Shown piece by piece: positions 9,382 to 16,874 of a stretch of 61,309 nt of DNA; the stretch's first letter is position 1; each line of letters begins with the position of its first letter. The stretch covers positions 1 through 61,309 of the forward strand of contig NZ_JAPMXC010000004.1 in the NCBI RefSeq assembly GCF_026624755.1, given 5' to 3'. The stretch is from Robbsia betulipollinis. GTDB lineage: Bacteria; Pseudomonadota; Gammaproteobacteria; Burkholderiales; Burkholderiaceae. The position numbers were made by a program, and so were the translations under genes. The notes under the pieces were generated by a model. That model saw nothing but the letters and a program-made list of their open reading frames with translations, was not told where the DNA came from and ran no database searches.

Positions 9382-9813
9382 ATGAAAATTGGCGAATTAG
9401 CAAAAATCACCCGGTGTACGACGGAAACTATCCGTTTTTACGAAAAGGAAGGATTAATGCTCGATGCAGAGCGTACCGAGGCGAACTACCGCGAATACTC
9501 GGCAAAGCATGTTGAGCGGTTACGTTTCATTAGAAACTGTCGTGCGCTCGATATGGCACATGACGAAATTCGAGCGTTGCTGGATTTGACGGATGCACCG
9601 GCAGAAGGTTGTGGTGCTGTTAATTCATTGGTCGACGAACACATTTCTCACGTAGACCACCGGATCGAAGAGCTGCTCGGCTTACGCAACCAGCTTCTCG
9701 AATTGCGAAGCCGGTGCGGAATGGAGCAAGCCGTTGGCGATTGCGGCATAGTGCAGGAGCTTTCGCAAAAAGAAGTAGCGCCGACACGAGCTAAGCACTC
9801 GCACGTTGGATAA
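9382..9813 (+). CDS. cadR: MerR-family Cd(II)/Pb(II)-responsive activator (CadR/PbrR)
   Basis: A 143-residue MerR regulator divergent from the P-type ATPase. The N-terminal HTH and wing are MKIGELAKITRCTTETIRFY and NYREYS. Metal ligands are Cys77 (EGCGAVN), Cys112 (SRCGM) and Cys121 (DCGIV), matching the CadR/PbrR Cys triad except that the last spacing is two residues longer than the typical C112-C119. The ATG at 9382 follows GGAAG. It should activate the promoter at 9332-9363. Cd versus Pb preference cannot be decided from the sequence. Confidence 0.92.
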   Translation: MKIGELAKITRCTTETIRFYEKEGLMLDAERTEANYREYSAKHVERLRFIRNCRALDMAHDEIRALLDLTDAPAEGCGAVNSLVDEHISHVDHRIEELLGLRNQLLELRSRCGMEQAVGDCGIVQELSQKEVAPTRAKHSHVG

Positions 9814-9974
9814 CGTCATTGTTCGTGTTGACGGATTTCGGGGTCGCAATGTCTCGAAGAATTCCTTACCCACCAAATTTGCTATTGAAGGCTTATCGGA
9901 AAGCGTGGTGGGACCGTTGGACCGCTATACGTTGCCAATTGCTATTGGTCAGAAATGCGGAAATACGTTCTACA

Positions 9975-10312
9975 TCGCACAAACGAAGAAGCGCTTAAAG
10001 CCTTCCCGTAGGACCTAGTTACGATGAGGGCCTACGCGATGACAGATATCTAATAATTCACTTTAAAGGTAGGCGAGTCTTCAGGGCGGCTTTGCCGACG
10101 ATCATAGATACACGTCGTGGCAATATTGGCATGCCCTAGCCATTCCTGCACCTTGACGATATCAGCCTCATGATCGAGTGCGTTTGTTGCGGCCGTCGCC
10201 CGCAGGCAATGCACACCGAAGCCCACGACGGCAATCTTGGCTTGGGTGGCATAAGCCAGCACGCATCGATAGACACCATCGGCGGTGATGCCCTGCGCCA
10301 GTGATTGGCCTT
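9975..10312. repeat. Direct repeat copy B (338 bp; partner at 5103-5440)
   Basis: Starts at tcgcacaaacgaag, carries the inverted repeat CGTAGG (10007-10012) / CCTACG (10031-10036), and continues into the 3' third of the intact integrase gene. Unlike copy A, the homology continues naturally into the rest of the gene. The sequence between 9814 and 9974 shows no recognisable gene. Confidence 0.85.
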
Positions 10313-11030
10313 TGGGTCGTCGTAATGCTTGAAATAAAGCCGCATCCGGCACTTGGCCATGAGGGGACGTTTCGAGGTAGGCGTGAATGCGTTCAGCGCT
10401 CCCTGGGTGCAGGGGCAGATGGCGCAACTTGCTGCCTTTGCCGTGAATACGCAGGTGTGCGACGCCGCGCCGGTCGTGAATATCTTTGATTCTCAACAAA
10501 CACAATTCTTCGCGTCGCAGCCCGTGATACAGCAAGACAGCGATCATGGCGCGGTCGCGTCGGCCTTTCAACGTCTGCGGGTCGGGAGCATCAAGCAAGG
10601 CGCGAGCTTGATAGTCTCCAAGCGCGGGCGTCTTTCCCTCATTGCTTTCGATCTTGGGCCGCTTCGCGCCTTTCACCGGGTTGAAATCAACCGTGTTCTT
10701 CTCACACAGATATTCAAAAAGCGAAGACAGCGCGGCGAGCTTGCGCCGGATCGTCGCGCCAGATAGCACGCGATCTTCTAGCGTCTTACGCCAGGCGAGC
10801 ACATGAGCGCGGGTGACAATGCGAAATTCGTTAGGCTGTTCGATGCCAGAAAACGCCATGAAGTCGCGCATATCGGCCTCATAGGCACGCCGCGTTTGCG
10901 GGTTGTTGAGATTGGCAAACCATTCGGTTTCGGGTGGTACATCCGCGAGTCGATGAAACTCAACCGCCGTAAGTGCCCTTGGCTTAGGCGCGGGTACGAC
11001 AGGAAGCAGCCCGGCAAGATGGTTCTTCAT
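10050..11030 (-). CDS. Site-specific tyrosine recombinase (phage/XerC-like integrase)
   Basis: A 326-residue integrase with an N-terminal SAM-like core-binding domain (about residues 30-115) and a C-terminal catalytic domain. Catalytic residues can be assigned: Arg172 (YHGLRREEL), Lys198 (HGKGSKLRH), His274 and Arg277 (HCLRATAA), His300 (WLGHANI) and Tyr309 (CIYDRRQ). It is intact, unlike the fragments at 5178-5440 and 60882-61309. Its start overlaps the stop of the small upstream gene (ATGA), indicating coupled translation. It is the best candidate for mobilising the modules bounded by its own 3' end. Confidence 0.94.
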   Translation of the reverse strand: MKNHLAGLLPVVPAPKPRALTAVEFHRLADVPPETEWFANLNNPQTRRAYEADMRDFMAFSGIEQPNEFRIVTRAHVLAWRKTLEDRVLSGATIRRKLAALSSLFEYLCEKNTVDFNPVKGAKRPKIESNEGKTPALGDYQARALLDAPDPQTLKGRRDRAMIAVLLYHGLRREELCLLRIKDIHDRRGVAHLRIHGKGSKLRHLPLHPGSAERIHAYLETSPHGQVPDAALFQALRRPKGQSLAQGITADGVYRCVLAYATQAKIAVVGFGVHCLRATAATNALDHEADIVKVQEWLGHANIATTCIYDRRQSRPEDSPTFKVNY

Positions 11031-11263
11031 TTGAGCGCCCGATAAGCGAGATAGATGCCGACTAGTGCAATGATAGTGCTACACATAAACTGCCAATTGA
11101 GACCATAGAAGTTCACCAACGAGCGCGCTACGGTCGCTGTCCAGTGATATTCCGTGTGGAAGCTTGGCATGATAAAAACCCCGCTGTCGGGGTCATTGTC
11201 GTAAAGCGTGGCCTTGCCTTCGCCCTCATACCAACCGCGCGCTCGCTGCCACATCTTTTTCAT
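11027..11263 (-). CDS. Small single-pass membrane protein coupled to the integrase
   Basis: A 78-residue product of unknown function. The start at 11263 (MKKMWQRARGWYEGEG) is chosen because GGAG lies 5 nt upstream. A hydrophobic segment near the C-terminus (STIIALVGIYLAYRALK) suggests one membrane helix. It overlaps the integrase start by 4 nt, so the two are probably co-translated. No enzymatic motif is visible. Its pairing with the integrase suggests it is a fixed part of the mobile unit. Confidence 0.6.
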   Translation of the reverse strand: MKKMWQRARGWYEGEGKATLYDNDPDSGVFIMPSFHTEYHWTATVARSLVNFYGLNWQFMCSTIIALVGIYLAYRALK

Positions 11264-11295
11264 TATTGCTCCGGCAAACAATTGATTGGCTTAAC

Positions 11296-11323
11296 ACTCT
11301 TGATAACATATTTTATCAAGAGT
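11296..11323. repeat. Perfect 11-bp inverted repeat upstream of the integrase operon
   Basis: ACTCTTGATAA (11296-11306) and TTATCAAGAGT (11313-11323) are perfect reverse complements around a 6-nt AT-rich centre. It lies 33 bp upstream of the small membrane protein/integrase operon and could be an operator or an integrase accessory site. Confidence 0.7.
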
Positions 11324-11501
11324 AACGACAAAGCCGAGGTTTATAATAAAAGCCTAGGCAAATAAGTCTGAGGCGTGCGGCAGTTGTTCGGCCATAGCGG
11401 TCGTAGGCAACAGGCTTTCGACTGTCCGCTTCCGCGCGCGAGGCGGACGACCAAGGGCACGACTTGCTGAACGACGACATAGCTTGCGCCGATCGTAACG
11501 A

Positions 11502-11530
11502 TTGACGCTAGTAACGCGGTGCGTTACTAT
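11502..11530 (+). promoter_or_regulatory. higBA promoter with overlapping operator
   Basis: -35 TTGACG (11502-11507), 17-bp spacer, -10 TACTAT (11525-11530). A perfect inverted repeat AGTAACGC (11510-11517) / GCGTTACT (11521-11528) fills the spacer and overlaps the -10, as expected for autorepression by the HigA antitoxin. The predicted start of transcription falls almost on the higB ATG at 11537. Confidence 0.8.
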
Positions 11531-11536
11531 TTGTCG

Positions 11537-11815
11537 ATGATCACATCGTTTAAGTGCAAAGATACTGAAACGCTCTTTCACGGGAAGCGAGTGGCGCGTT
11601 TCGTAAATATTGAGACAGTCGCGATGCGGAAATTGCAGCAGGTACACGCGGCAATGGATCTCAACTTCTTGCGGATCCCCCCGAACAACAGGCTGGAGCT
11701 TTTAAAAGGAAATCGGGCGGGACAATTTAGCATTCGGATTAACGATCAGTGGCGGATTTGTTTCAGGTTTGCCAACGGAACCTCAACAGACGTTGAGATC
11801 GTTGATTATCATTGA
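11537..11815 (+). CDS. higB: HigB-type RelE-superfamily toxin
   Basis: A 92-residue ribosome-dependent mRNA interferase of the HigB (plasmid maintenance killer) family. It begins MITSFKCKDTETLFHGKRV and ends with QWRICFRF and VEIVDYH, the typical conserved core and C-terminus of this family. The toxin precedes the antitoxin, the reversed order characteristic of hig loci. No ribosome-binding site is apparent, and the promoter -10 ends 6 nt upstream of the ATG, so the message may be leaderless. Confidence 0.9.
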   Translation: MITSFKCKDTETLFHGKRVARFVNIETVAMRKLQQVHAAMDLNFLRIPPNNRLELLKGNRAGQFSIRINDQWRICFRFANGTSTDVEIVDYH

Positions 11816-11849
11816 CTCGATTGCGGCTGCAAACACAACGGAGTACGAC

Positions 11850-12152
11850 ATGACACGTGAAATTCCGCTGACATTACCCGGGGAAATCCTCGCGCTGGAT
11901 TGGCTGGAGCCATTGGGCATCTCGCAATATGCTCTTGCGAAGGCCATTGGAGTACCCGCTCGCCGCATTAACGAGATCGTGAAAGGTCAGCGAGCAATTA
12001 CCGCAGATACAGCGGTACGGCTGGGTGCTTATTTCAACACCGACCCGCAAAGCTGGATGAGTCTGCAAACTTATTACGACACCGAAGTAGCGAAAGAAAA
12101 GATTGGCGGCGACTGCTTGACTGCGATCATGCGACATGCGGTAACCGCATAA
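11850..12152 (+). CDS. higA: HigA antitoxin (XRE-family)
   Basis: A 100-residue helix-turn-helix antitoxin. It starts MTREIPLTLPGEILALDWLE, with the HTH at about residues 27-50 (QYALAKAIGVPARRINEIVK) and the HigA signature ITADTAVRLGAYFNTDPQSW. It would neutralise HigB and repress the promoter at 11502-11530. It lies 34 nt after higB. The pair probably stabilises the island or the plasmid from which it came. Confidence 0.92.
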   Translation: MTREIPLTLPGEILALDWLEPLGISQYALAKAIGVPARRINEIVKGQRAITADTAVRLGAYFNTDPQSWMSLQTYYDTEVAKEKIGGDCLTAIMRHAVTA

Positions 12153-12457
12153 TTGGCAGTCACCGAGCCGCGAGAGAAAAGTAGGGCAAGCGCGGCCACT
12201 TCGAATTCAGGACAATGACCGCTCAGCCGTGGGTTTCCGCCAATGATCGCCGCGTTTTCGACCGTCTGTTCAGGCCGAACAACAGCCAATACTAGAACCC
12301 TGCTCTGCTTTTTATTGTCCAGAAAACGGTCGTTTCAGGAACGGAGAACTAGCCCTTGCGCGTTTCTTGCCCGCATGTTTTTGTTGCCCGGCATCCTCGT
12401 GGGTACGCCAGCCGCGCGGCCTAACTGGTTGTTTGCATAGCACTGGCCCTACGGAAA
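12153..12457. other. No gene recognised
   Basis: About 300 bp between higA and the next gene. Short open frames exist on both strands, but none shows a recognisable domain or a good ribosome site. No tRNA or clear repeat is seen. Confidence 0.5.
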
Positions 12458-12491
12458 CCTATATGTGGTAACGTCTTTTGTCACATATAGG
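12458..12491 (+). promoter_or_regulatory. Inverted repeat overlapping the ribosome-binding site of the TIGR02391 gene
   Basis: CCTATATGTG (12458-12467) and CACATATAGG (12482-12491) are perfect reverse complements with a 14-nt centre. The right arm runs into the Shine-Dalgarno AGGAGG (12489-12494). As RNA it could mask the ribosome site; as DNA it could be an operator. Confidence 0.65.
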
Positions 12492-12498
12492 AGGCAAG

Positions 12499-13284
12499 AT
12501 GCGCGAGCTGCCCGAAGCGATACCTGACCCAGAAGTTCTGATCGCATTAGAAGCCGAAGAATTGGCTGCGACGTTGATCTTCCTGATACAGAAACGCGTT
12601 GAAGCAGATACCCGTGCGGGAGCAGGCCATGCAGGCACGTTTCATCCGGCCACGTTTATCAACGAATTTTGGGATACGAATATCCCCACTAACGGCAGGC
12701 CGACCTACCCCCGAACTCATCAGCCTTTAATCGACATGGCTGTGATCGAAGCAGTTGCCTGGTTGGAAGCGCAAGGACTTATTGTTCCATCTGATGCAAC
12801 GAATGGTCATATGGGATGGCGACGCTTGAGTCGTAGAGCTCAGAAATTTGAAAATCAAGCGCAGTTTGCTGATTACCGAACTGCTCGGTTGTTACCAAAA
12901 GAGTTACTGCATCCATCGATCGCCACGACGGTTTGGTTGTCATTCATGCGTTGTGAGTACTCTACGGCCGTTTTTCAGGCTATGCGGGCCGTTGAGATCG
13001 CTGTTCGAGATGCTGCGCATTTGCCGCATTCGGACGTCGGGGTAAATCTAGTTCGAAAGGCCTTTCATGCGACGACAGGTGCTTTGACCGACCTAAGTGC
13101 AGAGGGAGGTGAGAAAGAAGCTATGTCGGCGTTATTTTCCGGAGCGATTGGGACCTATAAAAATCCACACTCCCATCGGGATGTTTCTGTAGATACCCCG
13201 CGCGAGGCGGTGGAAATCATCTTACTGGCAAGTCATTTGCTGTACGTTGTCGACGCGCGGGTTGTCACACGGGTAGCGACATGA
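12499..13284 (+). CDS. TIGR02391 / Hypoth_Ymh family protein
   Basis: A 261-residue protein with the C-terminal Ymh domain: FQAMRAVEIAVRDAAHLP, then ALFSGAIGTYKNPHSHRDV. This family is abundant in mobile elements and often sits near restriction or toxin genes; its biochemical function is unknown. The ATG at 12499 has an ideal AGGAGG 5 nt upstream, partly buried in an inverted repeat. Between 13285 and 13515 no convincing gene is seen; a short frame beginning at 13281 has no recognisable features. Confidence 0.82.
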   Translation: MRELPEAIPDPEVLIALEAEELAATLIFLIQKRVEADTRAGAGHAGTFHPATFINEFWDTNIPTNGRPTYPRTHQPLIDMAVIEAVAWLEAQGLIVPSDATNGHMGWRRLSRRAQKFENQAQFADYRTARLLPKELLHPSIATTVWLSFMRCEYSTAVFQAMRAVEIAVRDAAHLPHSDVGVNLVRKAFHATTGALTDLSAEGGEKEAMSALFSGAIGTYKNPHSHRDVSVDTPREAVEIILLASHLLYVVDARVVTRVAT

Positions 13285-13515
13285 TCGATCTCAACGCCAG
13301 TCGCGCAGGCAGATCGCTACATGAACTGCTTGTCCGGCCAACGTGTTGGGCACGCTTCTCCGGCTTTACCCAAGGTTTTCCGCTCGCCACCATTCATTGC
13401 ATGCCAGTCTTCGGTTGCATAGATAAGCTCTACGGCAACCAGCGCCGACGTTTAAATATCGTGGCGCAGGGCTGCTCCCTAATCGTGGCGGCGGTTTGTA
13501 AAAGCTCCCTGACAA

Positions 13516-15120
13516 CTAGCCCACCCCTGTGGGACCGTTTAAAATAATTCGAACCTTGCGCGCCAACTCAGCACGACCATAGGGCTTGTGGATGACATCG
13601 AATTCGACCCCTTTCTCGTCCGTGCGCTGCATATCGGCATCAGCATAGCCAGTGGTTAGCAATATCTTTACGTTTGGCTGCATCTTTCGCGCTTCTCTGG
13701 CGAGCATCACACCGTTCATTTTGCCGGGCATGATGAGATCCGTGAACACCATGTCGATCGCGGGATTCTCGCTCATGACTTGCAGCGCTTCAACGCCGCC
13801 GTATGCGACATGAGTGGTATAGCCGATTTCCTCCAGCATGGCTTGCGCAACCTCTGCTACCTCCGGACGGTCATCAACGATCAAAATCGTCTCCGTACCG
13901 GGCTGCTCGATCGCTCGCACAACAGGTGCATTCGAAGGTGTAGCCGCATCGTCAGCAGGAAAGTAAAGGCGTACCGTCGTACCGATGCCGAGCTCTGAAT
14001 AGATGTTGACCGCCCCCCCAGACTGTTTGGCAAATCCATATACCATTGAAAGCCCGAGACCAGTGCCTTTGCCTTCTTCCTTGGTGGTGAAGAACGGGTC
14101 CATCACGCGATCAATGACCTCCGGCGCGATACCTGTGCCATTGTCAGTGATCGCAATACAAACGTAATGACCTGGCGGTAGGTTGGCGAACCCAAAAACT
14201 TGCGAGTGTTCAAGTTCAATGTTTTCCGTTTTTACAATGACTGTCGCGTCGGGCCGCCCGGCGAGCGCGTCCCGAGCATTGAGCAGCACATTTAAAATGG
14301 ACACTTCGAGCTGCGTTTGATCAATGCGAGCGTTGCGTAAATTGGAGGCGAATTGGGTTCGAAGCGAGACATTTTCGCCCAACGTTCGGCCCGCTAATTC
14401 GATCATTTCGCCAGCCATTGAATTTAAATTTACAACACGCCCGGTTAAACGCTGTTTTCTTGCGAGCGCCAAGAGTTGTGCGGTCAACGTACTTGCTTTA
14501 TCGACGGCTTTTTTAATCTTGTCTAAGCCTGCGTGGACACGATCAATTCCACCAGGTTTATCAGCGGCCAAGCGACAAAGATCCACGTACCCGGTCATTA
14601 CCTGAAGTAGGTTGTTGAAGTCATGGGCTATACCACCTGTTAATTGCCCGAGCGCTTCCATTTTCTGCGACTGATGTAATGCCTCTTCCGCGTCCCGGCG
14701 CCGACTTACATCGAGCTGGGAAGCGAAGAAATAAACTAATTCGCCTTTTTCATCGACTACGGGCGAGATGAACAAAGCATTCCAGAACGTTGAACCATCT
14801 TTTCGGTAATTTAGTATCTCGGTAGCAATTTCGCGGCGTCCTGCGATAGCGTCACGGACTTCCGATACGGTGTTTGGGTCGGTGTCTGCGCCTTGAAGAA
14901 ATCGGCAGTTGGACCCAAAGATATCGGCTTTGCTGTATCCCGTCATTTCAAGAAATGCCGGGTTGGCAAAAATAATGGGGTTGTCTGGTAGTCGTGGATT
15001 TGTGACGATCATCGGCATGCGCGTGGTCGAAACCGCCGCGAAGAAGATGTCTTGATGGTTGTCTTCCATGCCCTGATGGTCGTTGCTCACCATAGGCGTT
15101 GCTTGGTCGTATTGGGCCAT
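13516..15120 (-). CDS. LOV-domain hybrid histidine kinase (blue-light photoreceptor)
   Basis: A 534-residue protein with three domains: LOV/PAS (about 30-140), histidine kinase (150-390) and receiver (410-530). The photoactive GSNCRFLQG motif places the flavin-adduct Cys at residue 72. The HWE/HisKA-like phosphoacceptor is His166 (GGIAHDFNN), with ATPase boxes [16 protein letters not shown] and GTGLGLSMV. The receiver aspartate is Asp461 (VFTDLIMPG). The architecture and length match the LOV-HK-REC proteins known from Pseudomonas syringae. No separate response regulator lies next to it. It sits between two plasmid-type gene blocks, so it was probably acquired with them. Confidence 0.93.
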   Translation of the reverse strand: MAQYDQATPMVSNDHQGMEDNHQDIFFAAVSTTRMPMIVTNPRLPDNPIIFANPAFLEMTGYSKADIFGSNCRFLQGADTDPNTVSEVRDAIAGRREIATEILNYRKDGSTFWNALFISPVVDEKGELVYFFASQLDVSRRRDAEEALHQSQKMEALGQLTGGIAHDFNNLLQVMTGYVDLCRLAADKPGGIDRVHAGLDKIKKAVDKASTLTAQLLALARKQRLTGRVVNLNSMAGEMIELAGRTLGENVSLRTQFASNLRNARIDQTQLEVSILNVLLNARDALAGRPDATVIVKTENIELEHSQVFGFANLPPGHYVCIAITDNGTGIAPEVIDRVMDPFFTTKEEGKGTGLGLSMVYGFAKQSGGAVNIYSELGIGTTVRLYFPADDAATPSNAPVVRAIEQPGTETILIVDDRPEVAEVAQAMLEEIGYTTHVAYGGVEALQVMSENPAIDMVFTDLIMPGKMNGVMLAREARKMQPNVKILLTTGYADADMQRTDEKGVEFDVIHKPYGRAELARKVRIILNGPTGVG

Positions 15121-15321
15121 ATAATAATTTTATAAAGAATTTTCGTTTGAAGCTCGGCGCATTGGCTCGATGGACCAACGCTAGGTTATAGGGTAACTAC
15201 GCAATATCTATGCGAGCGTGCCGCGTTGCTCGTTAGTTGCATATAGATTGTGGCCAACTAGGGTTACGCACACCAGCAGCGCAGATGCCTGCCCGTTAAT
15301 GCGTGCCGAGTCGGCGCACCG

Positions 15322-15417
15322 GCAGGCGAAGCCTGCGGGGTTTTCAAAGGGGTTCCCCCTTTGAGCACGATATGTATATGGAACCCCAGTGGGGTTTCGT
15401 ATACATATCCGTCGTGC
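15322..15417. other. Strongly structured intergenic region, candidate oriT
   Basis: Three consecutive hairpins are present: GCAGGC-GAA-GCCTGC (15322-15336), CAAAGGGG-TTC-CCCCTTTG (15345-15363), and a long one with outer arms GCACGA (15365-15370) / TCGTGC (15412-15417), middle arms GATATGTATA (15369-15378) / TATACATATC (15400-15409) and inner arms AACCCC / GGGGTT. Large inverted repeats followed by a conserved short tail, next to plasmid transfer or maintenance genes, are typical of relaxase origins of transfer. No relaxase gene is in the window and the nic site cannot be assigned, so oriT is a hypothesis. Confidence 0.4.
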
Positions 15418-15423
15418 CCTCTT

Positions 15424-15602
15424 TTGCTGCCATTTTTGTACAGGAGATAACACTTAAGTGACATGGCAGTGACATGCCAATCACACATCGGTTACATCAA
15501 AGTACCAAGGGGTGACGCCGAAACTACATGCAGGTAACATTGAGGTTACAGAGAGTGACACGAAAGTGACAGTTAGATGTAAAACCTTACTCGGACACCG
15601 AT
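15424..15602 (+). promoter_or_regulatory. Leader with repeated GTGACA/GTTACA motifs
   Basis: Between the hairpin cluster and the next gene, short related motifs recur: aagtgacatgg, cagtgacatgc, ggttacatc, ggggtgacgc, caggtaacatt, gaggttacag, gagtgacac and aaagtgacag. This looks like an array of protein-binding half-sites in front of the gene at 15603, which may bind there itself. Confidence 0.45.
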
Positions 15603-16115
15603 ATGGACGCCAGCGACATCAACGCCAGATTTGCCGAGCTAGCAAAAGATTCAGATCGATCACTAGCGATGCGCTTCAGAGACGTGTTCGACGCGGTAGA
15701 ACACTCGATCAAATCGGGCGTGAGTCGGGCACAAGCACGCGACGAATTGGCGAAAATGGGACTCGACATCGCGCAACCCAACTTCAATATGCTGCTGGTT
15801 CGTATCCGAAAGGAACGCAGAAAAGTGGAGCAGTCGTCGGGTACCAAATCCGAAATTACGCAGGACCGACACGCGACATCATCGGTAGAAAAAACTCCGG
15901 CAGGCAGTTCGGTTTCCGTCCCCAGACCCAAGCCCTCCGCTAAACTCGCAGAATACGTATTGCCTGAAGATTGGCTAACCGCTGAGTTACCCCCCGAAGT
16001 GCTCAGGGGCCTATCACTCGATCAAAAATCCCAAAGGCGGAAAGCGCGGGATAAATTTTTTCATCCCTCGCCGTTCGATCTGATAAACAAAAATGAATCA
16101 AAAGGCAGTCTTTAG
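15603..16115 (+). CDS. Plasmid-type putative DNA-binding protein (TraK/KfrA-like N-terminal fold)
   Basis: A 170-residue protein not firmly identified. Residues 20-70 contain a helix-rich segment ending GVSRAQARDELAKMGLDI followed by NFNMLLVRIRKERRK. This resembles the small HTH module found in plasmid proteins such as KfrA or oriT-binding TraK, where a helix pair is followed by a basic segment. The C-terminal half is Pro/Ser-rich and ends with KARDKFFHPSPFDLINK. Its place just downstream of the structured region at 15322-15417 suggests it binds there, but this is inference. Confidence 0.5.
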   Translation: MDASDINARFAELAKDSDRSLAMRFRDVFDAVEHSIKSGVSRAQARDELAKMGLDIAQPNFNMLLVRIRKERRKVEQSSGTKSEITQDRHATSSVEKTPAGSSVSVPRPKPSAKLAEYVLPEDWLTAELPPEVLRGLSLDQKSQRRKARDKFFHPSPFDLINKNESKGSL

Positions 16116-16228
16116 AAAGAGGTTTTAAAAATTCCGATCTGTAAAAGACGCGTTTGCATTAGCGGTGCCCAGTTTATTTTATTTTGATGTCGGGGCCATA
16201 GTGCTGTTTCTGCATTTCTAAAAAAATG

Positions 16229-16534
16229 TTAAGACAATAAACCGTGCGTGAGAGCATACGCACGCAATGCCTCATTCATGCGCGTTTGCCATCCATCGCC
16301 TTGCGCTTTATATGCGTCGATAACGTCACGGTCGATTCGCAAATTCATCTGTTCTTTGTTCGATCCTGCTGGCCGTCCACGTCCGCGCTTCACCAGCACG
16401 CCGTTTTTGTGTTCGTCGGCGTTCAAGAAAAACGCGTCATCCAGTTCCGGGATTTCTTGATAGTCCTCAGCCGTCAATGAACGGGCATCAGATTTTTCTA
16501 AGTCGCTCTGCAAATTTCTCTTGTTCGCGTTCAT
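16229..16534 (-). CDS. brnA: BrnA antitoxin
   Basis: A 101-residue ribbon-helix-helix antitoxin. The C-terminal half has RGRPAGSNKEQMNLRIDRDV and GWQTRMNEALRAYAL, the BrnA signature. It overlaps the end of brnT by 47 nt, as is common for these pairs. It should neutralise BrnT and, with it, repress the promoter at 16774-16802. Confidence 0.92.
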   Translation of the reverse strand: MNANKRNLQSDLEKSDARSLTAEDYQEIPELDDAFFLNADEHKNGVLVKRGRGRPAGSNKEQMNLRIDRDVIDAYKAQGDGWQTRMNEALRAYALTHGLLS

Positions 16535-16766
16535 TAGCCTTTCTCATTGAAATAATGCGGCGTGCGTTACCGCGTTGTGTCCAGACCACCACTATCATTC
16601 GGCCTTCGAGCATGCCAACCGTGATGATGCGTTCCTCCTGGTAGTCGTTCCGGCTATCCACCATATCGACGGTGCGCCCTTCAAAAATGAACGCGGCATC
16701 CTCAAATGCTAAGCCCCGTGTCCTGAAAGTGTCATCGCGTTTTGAAGGATCGAATGTGATTTCCAT
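16488..16766 (-). CDS. brnT: BrnT ribonuclease toxin
   Basis: A 92-residue BrnT-family RNase toxin of the RelE fold. Characteristic pieces are FDPSKRDDTFRTRGLAFEDA, the DSRNDYQEERIITVG segment and RRIISMRKANEREQ. The ATG at 16766 (MEITFDPSK) is preferred to an upstream ATG at 16802, since the promoter -10 lies between them and transcription should begin at about 16767. This implies a leaderless or nearly leaderless toxin message. Confidence 0.92.
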   Translation of the reverse strand: MEITFDPSKRDDTFRTRGLAFEDAAFIFEGRTVDMVDSRNDYQEERIITVGMLEGRMIVVVWTQRGNARRIISMRKANEREQEKFAERLRKI

Positions 16767-16773
16767 AGTTATT

Positions 16774-16802
16774 ATTGTATCCCCATAAAATGGACCGAGC
16801 AA
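16774..16802 (-). promoter_or_regulatory. brnTA promoter
   Basis: On the minus strand: -35 TTGCTC (16797-16802), 17-bp spacer, -10 TACAAT (16774-16779). The decamer GGGGATACAA occurs twice in direct orientation, once overlapping the -10 and once about 36 bp upstream near 16811-16820; these may be antitoxin-binding sites. Confidence 0.75.
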
Positions 16803-16874
16803 GTATTTTTTGTATCCCCAATAAATAAAAAGGCTTTGCCATCCGCTGAGCGCTCGGATGGCTTGACCTAACGA

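Noticed and set aside
11324-11500. Possible small gene on the minus strand between the integrase operon and higB.
   Set aside because: The open frame has no ribosome site or recognisable composition and crosses the higB promoter.
13281-13547. Possible 88-residue gene after the TIGR02391 gene.
   Set aside because: No recognisable sequence features, overlaps the end of the histidine kinase gene on the other strand and lacks support beyond being open.
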